A stretch of DNA of 12,355 bases from JAXJQF01 sp036311285 (GCA_036311285.1 JAXJQF010000117.1:1-12355), one strand, 5' to 3'; positions 1-8,371 are shown, counted from the stretch's first letter. Notes: generated from the letters alone by a model not told the origin. Program-made: numbers and translations.

Positions 1-224
1 ATGTGATAACATGGTCACACTATTTTAGGATTATGTTATCCTAGCATAGCGTATGTGTTTGTAATATGTGTTATCACTTTAAGCTTATTATTTTAAATTG
101 CTTTGTTTTATAAGGCTTAGAGCGAGCATATTACCAAATAGATTTAATAAAATTATAGTTGATAAATAAGACTTGTAAGTATTTACACCGTCCCAAGAAA
201 CAAGAAAAATAATATAGTAGTTAT
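1..224. other. Leader region upstream of proQ with inverted repeats
   Basis: No gene is visible here. The first 80 bases hold nested inverted repeats: GTGATAACA (3-11) pairs with TGTTATCAC (69-77), and inside it TAGGAT (26-31) pairs with ATCCTA (38-43). A second dyad, TGTGA (2-6) and TCACA (15-19), resembles a CRP half-site pair but has an 8-base rather than a 6-base spacer. These may be the 3' end or terminator of a gene outside the window, or a regulatory site for proQ. The rest is AT-rich and carries the proposed proQ promoter. Confidence 0.4.
131..159 (+). promoter_or_regulatory. Putative sigma-70 promoter of proQ
   Basis: A TTACCA hexamer (131-136, 4 of 6 to consensus) lies 17 bases before TATAGT (154-159, 5 of 6). 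It would start transcription about 60 bases upstream of the proQ start codon. The region is AT-rich, so chance matches are common; the 17-base spacing is the best argument for it. Confidence 0.35.
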
Positions 225-941
225 ATGGAAAGTAAGAATAATAGATCGCCTGCATATGAGATTGTAAGTTTTTTATCTAAGAAGTATCCAAATACATTTG
301 TAGTTGAAAACTTGGATTCAAAACAAAAAGAAGAACCTAATTATAAGCCTTTAAAAATTGGTATATTTAAAGACATTTCAGATGCTCTTTTTACACCTGA
401 AAATGAACCTATTGAACATAGCTTTAGTAAGAAAGCTATTCGTGTTGCATTACGTTACTATACAACAAGATGGGGCTATTTAGAATCAGTTAAAGAAGGT
501 GTTAAGCGTGTTAATCTAAATGGCGAAGAAGACGAAGTTGTTACTAAAGAACATGAAGAACATGCTCAAGCAACTTTAACAGAAGCGAAAGAAAAGGTTA
601 AGCAAGCAAACGAAGCTAAAAAAGCGAAATTAAAGGCTAAGAATGGAGAAAAGAAGAATTTCACTAAGAAACCATTCCCAAGAAAACCGTTTAATAAGAA
701 CAACAATGGTTCGTACAACAAGTTTAATAAGCATCATGACAACAGATTTGCTCGTAAAGAAGAGAGCGTTGAGTTTGTAGAATTAGCTGCGAATGATATT
801 GTTGTTGGTAAGCATGTTCATGTTAAGTTATCAAACAGTGTAGCTAGTGCAACAGTAAAAGAAATTAAACAAGATCAAGTAACTGTTGAAATTAGTAATG
901 GCATGGTTATAAAGGTTAACGCTAAGAATATTGGTCGATAA
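225..941 (+). CDS. proQ: RNA chaperone ProQ (FinO-domain protein)
   Basis: Global RNA-binding protein of the cytoplasm that binds structured sRNAs and mRNA 3' ends, stabilises them and promotes sRNA-mRNA pairing. The 238 residues match the E. coli length (232) and three-part layout. A FinO-like domain spans about 8-125 (PLKIGIFKDI at 42-51, ALRYYTTRWGYL at 75-86, GVKRVNLNG at 92-100). A Lys/Asn/Phe-rich basic linker spans about 126-185. A small Tudor-like C-terminal domain spans about 186-238. By alignment from memory, the E. coli RNA-contact residues Arg58, Tyr70 and Arg80 correspond to Arg73, Tyr85 and Arg95 here; the Arg in E. coli WRYL is Gly84. About ten extra residues lie before PLKIGIF compared with E. 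coli. The start has only a weak purine-rich Shine-Dalgarno, but the protein alignment supports it. As in enterics, prc follows directly, here separated by a strong terminator. Confidence 0.96.
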   Translation: MESKNNRSPAYEIVSFLSKKYPNTFVVENLDSKQKEEPNYKPLKIGIFKDISDALFTPENEPIEHSFSKKAIRVALRYYTTRWGYLESVKEGVKRVNLNGEEDEVVTKEHEEHAQATLTEAKEKVKQANEAKKAKLKAKNGEKKNFTKKPFPRKPFNKNNNGSYNKFNKHHDNRFARKEESVEFVELAANDIVVGKHVHVKLSNSVASATVKEIKQDQVTVEISNGMVIKVNAKNIGR

Positions 942-956
942 TCATTATTAGTAAAG

Positions 957-985
957 AAAATCCGTGCTACAACACGGATTTTTTA
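957..985 (+). terminator. Intrinsic terminator of proQ
   Basis: Stem AAAATCCGTG (957-966) pairs perfectly with CACGGATTTT (973-982) around the 6-base loop CTACAA, followed by further T residues. It lies 15 bases after the proQ stop codon and separates proQ from prc. Confidence 0.9.
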
Positions 986-1028
986 TTTATAAAAAGTAAT
1001 ATCATAAATTAAATTTTGGTGTATGTAC

Positions 1029-1034
1029 TATAAT
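1029..1034 (+). promoter_or_regulatory. Putative -10 box of the prc promoter
   Basis: A perfect TATAAT sits 91 bases before the prc start codon and downstream of the proQ terminator. No good -35 hexamer lies at 16-18 bases (AAATTA at 17). A second weaker option is TTGATA at 1062-1067 as a -35 with an AT-rich -10 near 1085. A promoter is needed somewhere here because of the terminator upstream. Confidence 0.3.
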
Positions 1035-1124
1035 AAGGTAGAATTACTTAGGTATAGTCCGTTGATAAAATACATTGAATATTAATAGTAAAAATTACTA
1101 AAGGTCACTTTTGAGAGGCAAGAT

Positions 1125-3179
1125 TTGTTAAACAATCGATTACTAAAGATTATTTGTGCTTCAATGCTTATAGCGCTTGCAAATAATTGTTCATATGCTG
1201 CAGAGACAGCTCAATCAGCAAGTAGTGCTTATACTATTCCAGAAATCAAGGCCCAACCATTTCAGGAATTAGCATGTGCTCGTATGACATCTTTAATCAT
1301 TAAATCGCATTATAAAGAAGTTAATTTTACAAAAGACTTTGAACAAAACATTGTACAAAGATATATTAACTTCACCGATTACAACCACAATACGTATTTA
1401 GATAGCGAAGTAAAGGACATTGAAAGTAAATCAAATTTATTTACTGTAGCAATCAAAACATGTAACTTAAAATATCCATATGAACTATATCGAAAGGTTT
1501 TACAAAGAAGATACGATAAGTACTCATATTATTTAGATTTATTAAAGCATCCTATTGATATCACAACTGATGAAACAGTCTTAATTGATAATTCAAAACA
1601 ACCATTTGCAAAGACAATGGATGAATTAAAGACAATGTGGAGAAAGGATGTAACTTATTCTTATATTAAGATGTTATCTAATGGAAAGAAAGACGAAGCT
1701 ATTAGAAACTCTTTAACTAAACGTTATAAGAATTTCATCAAGAATTTAGAAAAGAACCAAGATATTGATGCATTCTCTGTTTTTGAAAATGCATTTACAC
1801 ATGCTATAGATCCTCATACTTCTTATTTATCTCCTGCAGATACAACAGATTTTGATAGCGAGATGATGCTTCAAATGGAAGGTATTGGGGCTGTATTGAG
1901 TCAGGAAGATGATTATGTTGAAATAGTATCATTATCTCCAGGTTCTCCTGCTGAATTATGCAAAAAACTAAAACCAAAGGATAAGATTATTGGTGTAGCT
2001 CAACATGAAAATGGAAAGAGAGGACCAATGGTTGATGTTGTTGGTATGCACTTAGTTGATGTAGTACCTTTAGTAAGAGGTAAGAAAGGAACGAAGGTTA
2101 CTCTTGAAATAATGAGAGGAGAAGGTGCTAGTTCTAAGACTTTTAGAGTTGATGTTGTAAGAGATAAGATCAACTTAGAAGAAAGTGCAGCAAAGATTGA
2201 AATCGGAGAAATTGATGGAAAGAAGGTGGGTGTTCTTACTATTAAGAGTTTCTACAACAATCTATCAAAGGATATTGAAAAAGAATTAAAAAAACTTAAT
2301 GAACAAAATGTTAAGGCTTTAGTAATTGACCTTCGAAGCAATGGCGGTGGTTCATTACAAGAAGCGAATAGTTCAAGTGGTCTATTCTTATATTCAAGTC
2401 CAATAGTGCAGATTCGTGATGCATTAGGAAACATTATGAGTTTGTCAGATGATGATGGTGAATTAAGTTACGATGGTTCTTTAGTTGTTTTAATCAACAG
2501 ATTAAGTGCTTCAGCGTCTGAAATCATGGCTTCTGTTTTACAAGATACAGGAAGAGCTGTTATTGTTGGTGATAACTCTTTCGGTAAAGGAACTGTACAA
2601 CAATCTAGACCATTATCAAAAGTTTATGATTATTTCGATAATGCTTTAGGTAGCGTTCACTATACTATATCAAAGTTCTACCGTATTAACGGTGGTAGTA
2701 CTCAAAATAAAGGTGTTAAGCCTGATATTTTATTCCCTAAAGCAATTGATGAGGATGAAGGCGGAGAAGCTGCTAAACCAAATGCATTAGAATGGGACCA
2801 AATTCGTCCTGCAAAATATTCAAAGGTTGCAGACCTAACTGATGCTATCAAAATTTTAACTCAACGTCATATTCAAAGACTTGAAACAAGTGAAGAATTA
2901 AAAGACATAAAGTTTATTGTTGATAGACACGCGAAAGAAAAGAAAAATAATGAGATTTCTTTAAATTATGAGAAGTTCAATGCTCACAAAAATGAAATAA
3001 ATAATGAGATTTTAACGATTGTAAACAAGACTCTTGTTGCTCAAGGTAAGGAACCTATTAAGAAATATAAGGATATTCCAGATGATTATAAGGCTCCAGA
3101 TGGTTTGTTAAATGAAGCAAAGCGAGTAGCCTTAGATCTTCAAGAAATACAAGATTCTAAAGGAATCAGTACTAATTAA
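1125..3179 (+). CDS. prc: Periplasmic tail-specific protease Prc (C-terminal processing peptidase, S41)
   Basis: Serine-lysine protease that degrades or trims periplasmic proteins from the C-terminus. In E. coli it works with the lipoprotein NlpI, matures FtsI and degrades the peptidoglycan hydrolase MepS. The 684 residues match E. coli Prc (682). A signal peptide covers about 1-26 (basic MLNNRLLK, hydrophobic core, YAA/E cleavage). An N-terminal helical domain follows to about 240, then a PDZ domain at about 246-345 (MEGIGAVLS, PGSPAE, DKIIGV), the S41 fold at about 350-540 and a helical C-terminal domain to 684. Catalytic Ser463 (in SASASEI) and Lys488 (in SFGKGTVQQ) are 25 residues apart, as in E. 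coli. The start is TTG, with GAGAGG at 1113-1118 six bases upstream. The next Met (residue 14) would lose the basic end of the signal peptide. Confidence 0.97.
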   Translation: MLNNRLLKIICASMLIALANNCSYAAETAQSASSAYTIPEIKAQPFQELACARMTSLIIKSHYKEVNFTKDFEQNIVQRYINFTDYNHNTYLDSEVKDIESKSNLFTVAIKTCNLKYPYELYRKVLQRRYDKYSYYLDLLKHPIDITTDETVLIDNSKQPFAKTMDELKTMWRKDVTYSYIKMLSNGKKDEAIRNSLTKRYKNFIKNLEKNQDIDAFSVFENAFTHAIDPHTSYLSPADTTDFDSEMMLQMEGIGAVLSQEDDYVEIVSLSPGSPAELCKKLKPKDKIIGVAQHENGKRGPMVDVVGMHLVDVVPLVRGKKGTKVTLEIMRGEGASSKTFRVDVVRDKINLEESAAKIEIGEIDGKKVGVLTIKSFYNNLSKDIEKELKKLNEQNVKALVIDLRSNGGGSLQEANSSSGLFLYSSPIVQIRDALGNIMSLSDDDGELSYDGSLVVLINRLSASASEIMASVLQDTGRAVIVGDNSFGKGTVQQSRPLSKVYDYFDNALGSVHYTISKFYRINGGSTQNKGVKPDILFPKAIDEDEGGEAAKPNALEWDQIRPAKYSKVADLTDAIKILTQRHIQRLETSEELKDIKFIVDRHAKEKKNNEISLNYEKFNAHKNEINNEILTIVNKTLVAQGKEPIKKYKDIPDDYKAPDGLLNEAKRVALDLQEIQDSKGISTN

Positions 3180-3204
3180 GTTTTGTATAGTTTATAAGTT
3201 TCTT

Positions 3205-3246
3205 AACACTCTTCATGGTTTATATAATGAAGAGTGTTTTTTTATT
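3205..3246 (+). terminator. Intrinsic terminator of prc
   Basis: A perfect 12-bp stem, AACACTCTTCAT (3205-3216) with ATGAAGAGTGTT (3227-3238), with a 10-base loop and a long T-rich tail. It lies 25 bases after the prc stop codon. Confidence 0.93.
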
Positions 3247-3581
3247 TTTTGTATAAAAAAGATAAAAGTATTATAATTTGCACAAGATAAAAGTATTTTA
3301 AAAAATATCAAATGATTTGATTTAGAAAAATCAACGAATATTACTAAAAAGTGGTTTATAAACCAAAAATAAGAATAAATTACAAAAAAAATAAAAATAT
3401 ATAAAAATAAATTAAAGGAAGAGCGTTCTGTTGTTACCTGTATATAAGTAAAATTATCTACAGATGTGTTAATCTTTAGTATTTTAATTAAATGCTTATT
3501 GTTTAACATGGGGGGTAAATTGTAAGTGGTTTTACTAAGAATATTAGAATAATTGGTAACTAACAGAATAAGGATGTTACG
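3245..3581. other. Intergenic region upstream of the GGDEF gene, with repeat and palindromes
   Basis: No convincing gene is seen in these 337 bases. They hold a 14-bp perfect direct repeat, AAGATAAAAGTATT, at 3259-3272 and 3284-3297 (25-base period). They also hold a dyad, ATCAAA-TGA-TTTGAT (3307-3321), and a perfect 14-bp palindrome, TGGTTTATAAACCA (3352-3365). They may be operators for the GGDEF gene, though AT-rich DNA yields such patterns by chance. I searched for the conserved bases of a GEMM-type c-di-GMP riboswitch and did not find them. Confidence 0.4.
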
Positions 3582-4712
3582 TTGAATTTAAATTATAGTT
3601 TAGTAAGTATTGCGTGTTTTATTATTATTACCAAAATAATAATAAACGCATTACATATGCGAGTAAAAATTCCATATTGGAAGTACTTCGTTACAGCGAT
3701 GCTATTCATTGATTTTGGCTGTATAATTGATGCTTATTTCGGGTTAGTTCGTCCAACTGGACTACATGGTTTTGTTACTTGTTATTTATCTAATTTTTCA
3801 AGAGTATTTGCTGCATATTATTGGTTAATTTATTCCGAACACTGTCAACATATGCGATATATACGATATAGCATAATCAAATATATTATGTTAGTTCCAT
3901 TTGTTCTAATTTCAGTGTTCGCATATAAGTTTAACGTTATAGATTATTATAATGGGGCGTATTTCTATACAAAGTGGTATCTTGTTGAGATTTGTATTAT
4001 TTATGGGATATTATTATGTTCTTGTTTAAAGGCTTTATATAAGTCGTTTCAAAGAAAGAATTATCAATATAGGAAAGAATATAGAAATTTAGGTTCGTTC
4101 TTCTTGTATCCAGCCTTGTTTATACTTATACAAATACCAAATACTGAAATAGGTGTTTGTCCAATTATATCATTGAGTGTTGTTATTTGTTGTGTAACGG
4201 TATTCTTGTCATATCAATCCAATATGATATCCAGAGACTTTTTTACAGGTCTTGCTAATAAATCATATATGTTAAAGATTATATCTGGAAAGATTCATTA
4301 TCATAATGATGATTTATATTTGATTATGATAGATGGGCTTGGCTTTAAAAAAATTAATGATCGATATGGACATAATGAGGGGGATAAAGCAATACTTCAA
4401 ATCGCTGAAGTATTAAAGATTGCTGTTCCTAGAAACTATGCTATTGCTCGTTTTGGTGGTGATGAGTTTTTAGCTCTTGGTGAAGCTAAGAATGAAGAGT
4501 TTGTAAAGAAAATAGTTGAAGAAATTGCGTTACAATGTCGCAAGTTTAACTTAACTAATAATAAAGAATGGAATGTTGAATTATCTGTTGGTTACGCTAA
4601 ATATGATAAAGAAAAAATGGATAGTATTCTTGATTTTATAGATGCTGCAGATAAATCAATGTATGCTAATAAAAGAAAGTTCTATGAGGCATTAGAACGT
4701 AAAATAGCTTAG
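3582..4712 (+). CDS. Membrane-anchored GGDEF protein, probable diguanylate cyclase
   Basis: Probably makes cyclic di-GMP from two GTP at the inner membrane. The first about 211 residues are very hydrophobic, with six or seven likely membrane segments (near 5-25, 34-55, 101-117, 131-150, 171-188 and 191-211); I do not recognise a named sensor domain. The GGDEF domain spans about 216-370: RDFFTGLANK at 218-227, metal-ligand Asp251, FKKINDRYGH at 255-264, the intact signature GGDEF at 292-296 and ADKSMYANK near 356-364. The inhibitory RxxD I-site is absent (Pro283 and Tyr286 fall there), so product inhibition by that route is unlikely. The usual second Asp of DxDxF is Leu253. The start is TTG, with AAGGAT at 3570-3575 as Shine-Dalgarno; the first in-frame Met (26) would cut the first membrane segment. 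Monocistronic, with its own terminator. Confidence 0.9.
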   Translation: MNLNYSLVSIACFIIITKIIINALHMRVKIPYWKYFVTAMLFIDFGCIIDAYFGLVRPTGLHGFVTCYLSNFSRVFAAYYWLIYSEHCQHMRYIRYSIIKYIMLVPFVLISVFAYKFNVIDYYNGAYFYTKWYLVEICIIYGILLCSCLKALYKSFQRKNYQYRKEYRNLGSFFLYPALFILIQIPNTEIGVCPIISLSVVICCVTVFLSYQSNMISRDFFTGLANKSYMLKIISGKIHYHNDDLYLIMIDGLGFKKINDRYGHNEGDKAILQIAEVLKIAVPRNYAIARFGGDEFLALGEAKNEEFVKKIVEEIALQCRKFNLTNNKEWNVELSVGYAKYDKEKMDSILDFIDAADKSMYANKRKFYEALERKIA

Positions 4713-4740
4713 TAGTTGAGTTGAATAAAAACAATTTTAC

Positions 4741-4777
4741 AAATAAGAATATGAAAGATTCATATTCTTATTTTTTT
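4741..4777 (+). terminator. Intrinsic terminator of the GGDEF gene
   Basis: Stem AAATAAGAATATGAA (4741-4755) pairs with TTCATATTCTTATTT (4759-4773) around a 3-base loop, followed by T residues. The stem is long but AT-rich. It may also help stop the minus-strand gene that ends at 4854, though the T-tract on that strand is poor. Confidence 0.8.
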
Positions 4778-4853
4778 GTCACGGATTTTTTTATTATTTA
4801 GTATTTACCTTTTAATATTTTTTCTAATGCAAGGGTAATTTGAAATTACATTT

Positions 4854-7800
4854 TTAGTTAAAACATTCGGATAATAATTCTTTATCGAAGAACATTGGCG
4901 TATCTTCTTCAATAAGAGTACAGTCGAAGTTATCAAAAGCCCAAGTATTTATAATTTCAAGTGCTGCGTTATGCATTAAACCTACTTCGGAACAAATCTT
5001 CTTGAAATCTTCTAATGTAAAGTTTGGTAATTGCAGAAGTCTAATTAGTAGCTTTTGACAACTTTGAGGAAGCTGTGCAAATGTTTCGTTAGAATTTTGT
5101 GACAGCGTATTAGACGAAGAGTCTTCTACAATATTAGAAGTTGAATTTACATTAGTTGTTAAAGCAACTGTTTCAGAAGATTTATTCGACGTTGTTGCAT
5201 GCTCTTGAATGTTTGCAGATTCATGAACAATGTTATCTGTTACATTTGCTTTTTCATCAGCAAATATAGGTGCTAAAATCTTCTGTACTTGTTGGGTTTC
5301 TATATTCTTTTGGGCAATAAGTTCCAAATTTAACTCTGTTGGAGTAGAAGTAATGGCATTTACTCTGTTGTTTGAGAATCCTTTAAATACAGAGTTTGTC
5401 TTAATATAGTTCTTCTGCGTGAATATATCTAATGGGCTATTAGCAAGTTTTTTGTTAATAGCAGTAATGTTTCTAATATTTGTGTTTAGATCTCCATTAG
5501 ACGCAACAATATTAAATAGTATTAGTAATTCTTTTTTAGCAAGGTCTGTAAATTTAAATTCAGTTAAGCCATTACTACATCTACAGCTATTTCCTTTCTT
5601 TAGTTTTATTTGAGTAATCAATTCACAGTAGTTGAATATAGACTGTAAGTTTTGTTCATCAATGTCGGTATATTCTTGTTTTATGAACTTGCAAAATTGC
5701 TCGAAAATATATTGATGTGTACTAAATGTAGTTGCAGCGTTTATTGCTAAACGGAAAGGAGTAATAATTTGAATTACATTTTTATAATCAATATTTGTTT
5801 TATCTTCTAAGAAAGTTACATACTCATAAGCACTGATTACAGTATTGTACTTCTCAACATTAGGATTTGGGTACATGGTTAAATCAAGAACAGATGCACA
5901 TTCGTTCATGATATCTAAGCATTCAGCTCTACTGTTTATCTTTATGTTAAACAATGATTTTGCATTGTCGTATGCTATTACCCCTTTGGATAATAAATCC
6001 TGTCTGAAAGCAATTAAAGGAAGAGGCAATTTGTTGTTTGTTTCATTATCTGAGTCTGAGTCAGAAGAAATATTTTGCTTTAAGTTTTGTTGTAGCTTGT
6101 ATTCAAATATTCTATAAACAATTTCATTAGCTGAATTTGTAGAGTTGTTGTTTAAATACGCATGTATTGATTTTTGTCGCTTTTTAATTTTGTCAACGAT
6201 CGAGGAAATGATTGCCAAACCTTTTTCGCTGATATTTAATTTGTTTGGTAACAGTTTACATAATGCAAAGTTTTTATAGCATTTTAAGGCACTGAAGTAA
6301 TCATCATAAATATCTTTTTCAGTTGAATCAGATAATGATTTTAAAATATCAACTATAAAGGATGGATTTTGATTTATTATTTGCTTATAGGTGTCATATG
6401 AAAAGCTATAAAGTAATGAACTGTTTTGTCCAACTGTTCTAACGTTAGGGTATAGATTTTGATGGCATAAAATTAGAGCATAAAAAATAATGTCTTCAAT
6501 TGGTAAAATAAGATCATTTATTTTGTAATCAAAATCTTTAGTAGTTAAATTAGTGTTATTTAGCTTATTCTCATTCTTTAAAATCACATCTGCTAACAAC
6601 AAATTCCAAAATGTCTTTAAGTAAGGGGATTTGAAATTTTGGTTAATATGAGTATTGTTTGATTTGTCTTTATCTAAGAATGTGTTTATAGATAAGATTT
6701 CCCCTAAATAGTAAAGACAATTACGTAAATCATTCATAGTTGAGTCATTGGCGTAAAAAGCTTTTTTATACCAGTGACTTAGCATTATCTGGGCTTTGAT
6801 CTTCTCTTTATCGTCTATATTATTAAGAACACCTTCAACAAGAAGTCTGTATTCTAAATTTGCCCCAATTGTAATTAGAACATTTTGAGGAATCATACTA
6901 TTGTTGCTAATGTTTAGAGATTTTGCAAAGTTTCTCTTTTCATGTTTCCCTATTTCATTAAATGTTCTGATTTTTTCTTTTTTTATTAATTGGCGATTGA
7001 ATGAAGGACAGATTGCAAAAGTCCAATTGTTATCCTCTAACGCTCGGTGATTGTTACAAACATATAGATTTGGATTTTCAGTTGGAATGTCCTCTATATA
7101 TAAATGTTGGTTATTGCCAATGAATATTAGTTCACTGTTATCAATAAATTTGTGTTCTTTTAAAAGTTCTAGAAGGGTTGTTTTAAAGTTATTTTTCTCA
7201 GAGTTTGTTGCTTTATATAAATTTTTGTATTTCTTTAACTTTTCTAGATAAATTAAAGAACGAAGAGCAGATGTGCTTTCTTCTGCCTTATTAGTATTAT
7301 CTTCTTTTAAGAAGTTAAATGTTTGTACTTGAATTTGTTGTCGTTGTATTTTGTATAATGCTGCTAATTCTTCTGCATAGGAAACGTTTTTAAAGGTTAA
7401 TGGCTTTTGACTATAAGCTGCAATTTTGGCAAGGGTACGTAAGAATGTAGCCTTTAGTTCAAGGTCTGTAATTGGTTTTAAATACGCACTAGATTCATTT
7501 AAATCTGTTTTTAGTGGAGCTCCGTCTAACGTTGTGCTTAGGCAACTTAGAAGATAATTTTTACAATCTGATGGAAAAATTGAGTTTTGCAATAGACTGT
7601 TGATTATTGAATTTTGATCAATAGTTAATGGTTCATTATCTGTAACAATGTGCAAAGCCTCAAAGATATGTAAACATAGATTAAAGTTGTTAATTTTTGT
7701 AACAGCTCTTTTAATTCGAGTTGTAAGCATTGCTGATAAACCATCGTTACCAGAACATTGTTTAGCGGTAACAATATCTTCATCGTTATTTATATTGTAG

Positions 7801-8168
7801 CTTGGTGATAATCTTATAACTGTGTCTAATGAAGCATCTATGAAATTGCCAGGAGGAGCAATTTCAGTGAAACTATATTTTCTTAGAATTTTGCGTAAAT
7901 GTTTTATCAGTTCATTTACGTTCTCAAAATCACCACCTTTTTTAAATGTATATTTATCACTTAAATGTAGAATACCTAACAATGTTTTAATATCAATTGC
8001 AACACATGGAAGACTTAATATGTCTTTTTTTATTTTCTCAAATCTTTTTAAATGAGAGCGACTAGGAGGAATTTCTGTTGATATGGATTTTATAGAATAT
8101 CTCATTTCATCAGGTAAAGAACTTACATATGTTGTAGCGTTAAAAAATATTGAGGTTTCTTTGGCCAT
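4854..8168 (-). CDS. Large TerB-family protein (TerB-C domain at C-terminus)
   Basis: Function unknown; 1104 residues, no signal peptide or membrane segments, so probably cytoplasmic. The C-terminus matches TerB-C in two blocks: LNLELIAQKNIETQQVQKIL plus APIFADE (946-971), then a Ser/Thr/Asn-rich linker (972-1030), then LPQSCQKLLIRLL and FKKICSEVGLMHNAALEIIN (1033-1074), closing with the WAFDNFDCTLIEED block. About 800-918 fits a diverged TerB domain, but the metal-linked Asp-Gly is not kept (ASNGDLN at 889-895). LPIEDIIFYALILCHQ and YPNVRTVG (555-580), with the following LLYSFSYDTYK, recall the RTPA...F..LF..rY part of TerB-N/TerB/TerB-C proteins; this is weaker. Residues 1-430 are not assigned. 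No ter gene, helicase or phosphatase lies nearby. The family is tied to tellurite and phage stress responses; a role here is inference. The ATG lacks a clear Shine-Dalgarno. Confidence 0.8.
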   Translation of the reverse strand: MAKETSIFFNATTYVSSLPDEMRYSIKSISTEIPPSRSHLKRFEKIKKDILSLPCVAIDIKTLLGILHLSDKYTFKKGGDFENVNELIKHLRKILRKYSFTEIAPPGNFIDASLDTVIRLSPSYNINNDEDIVTAKQCSGNDGLSAMLTTRIKRAVTKINNFNLCLHIFEALHIVTDNEPLTIDQNSIINSLLQNSIFPSDCKNYLLSCLSTTLDGAPLKTDLNESSAYLKPITDLELKATFLRTLAKIAAYSQKPLTFKNVSYAEELAALYKIQRQQIQVQTFNFLKEDNTNKAEESTSALRSLIYLEKLKKYKNLYKATNSEKNNFKTTLLELLKEHKFIDNSELIFIGNNQHLYIEDIPTENPNLYVCNNHRALEDNNWTFAICPSFNRQLIKKEKIRTFNEIGKHEKRNFAKSLNISNNSMIPQNVLITIGANLEYRLLVEGVLNNIDDKEKIKAQIMLSHWYKKAFYANDSTMNDLRNCLYYLGEILSINTFLDKDKSNNTHINQNFKSPYLKTFWNLLLADVILKNENKLNNTNLTTKDFDYKINDLILPIEDIIFYALILCHQNLYPNVRTVGQNSSLLYSFSYDTYKQIINQNPSFIVDILKSLSDSTEKDIYDDYFSALKCYKNFALCKLLPNKLNISEKGLAIISSIVDKIKKRQKSIHAYLNNNSTNSANEIVYRIFEYKLQQNLKQNISSDSDSDNETNNKLPLPLIAFRQDLLSKGVIAYDNAKSLFNIKINSRAECLDIMNECASVLDLTMYPNPNVEKYNTVISAYEYVTFLEDKTNIDYKNVIQIITPFRLAINAATTFSTHQYIFEQFCKFIKQEYTDIDEQNLQSIFNYCELITQIKLKKGNSCRCSNGLTEFKFTDLAKKELLILFNIVASNGDLNTNIRNITAINKKLANSPLDIFTQKNYIKTNSVFKGFSNNRVNAITSTPTELNLELIAQKNIETQQVQKILAPIFADEKANVTDNIVHESANIQEHATTSNKSSETVALTTNVNSTSNIVEDSSSNTLSQNSNETFAQLPQSCQKLLIRLLQLPNFTLEDFKKICSEVGLMHNAALEIINTWAFDNFDCTLIEEDTPMFFDKELLSECFN

Positions 8169-8209
8169 AGCATTATTTTATTTGGTTCTAAATATTAAGC
8201 GTAAACTAT

Positions 8210-8239
8210 AGTATACATCATTTTGTATCTTCTGTTTAA
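8210..8239 (-). promoter_or_regulatory. Putative promoter of the TerB-family gene
   Basis: Read on the minus strand, TTAAAC (8239-8234) and TATACT (8215-8210, 5 of 6) are 18 bases apart, about 42 bases before the start codon. The -35 match is poor (3 of 6). The MFS terminator lies further upstream on this strand, so a separate promoter is expected. Confidence 0.35.
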
Positions 8240-8320
8240 GGTTAAATGAGAGTTAATTTATTTTATTTGAATATTATTTAAAATTATTGTTTGCCAATCT
8301 TTACTTATAGATAAATAAGT

Positions 8321-8371
8321 AAATAAAAAACAGCAAATAAGATGAATTATAAGTTCATTTATTTGCTGTTT
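8321..8371 (-). terminator. Intrinsic terminator of the Fsr-like transporter gene
   Basis: AAACAGCAAATAA (8328-8340 on the plus strand) pairs with TTATTTGCTGTTT (8359-8371). The pairing continues through ATGAA/TTCAT after a single bulged base, with a 7-base loop. On the minus strand it is followed by a T-rich tail (8321-8327). It lies 38 bases beyond the transporter stop codon and isolates it from the TerB-family gene. Confidence 0.88.

Noticed and set aside
2..19. CRP binding site
   Set aside because: The half-sites TGTGA and TCACA are present, but the spacer is 8 bases instead of 6, so it does not fit the CRP consensus.
1125..1200. Lipoprotein signal (lipobox) in Prc because of Cys22
   Set aside because: The residues before the Cys (ANN) do not fit a lipobox; a normal signal peptidase I site (YAA) follows.
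3213..3509. 98-codon minus-strand frame rich in Phe, Ile and Tyr between prc and the GGDEF gene
   Set aside because: It overlaps the prc terminator, has no Shine-Dalgarno, and its composition is what AT-rich non-coding DNA gives when read in that frame.
3245..3581. c-di-GMP (GEMM) riboswitch in front of the cyclase gene
   Set aside because: The conserved GEMM core and its receptor helix bases were not found; the region lacks the expected GC-containing paired elements.
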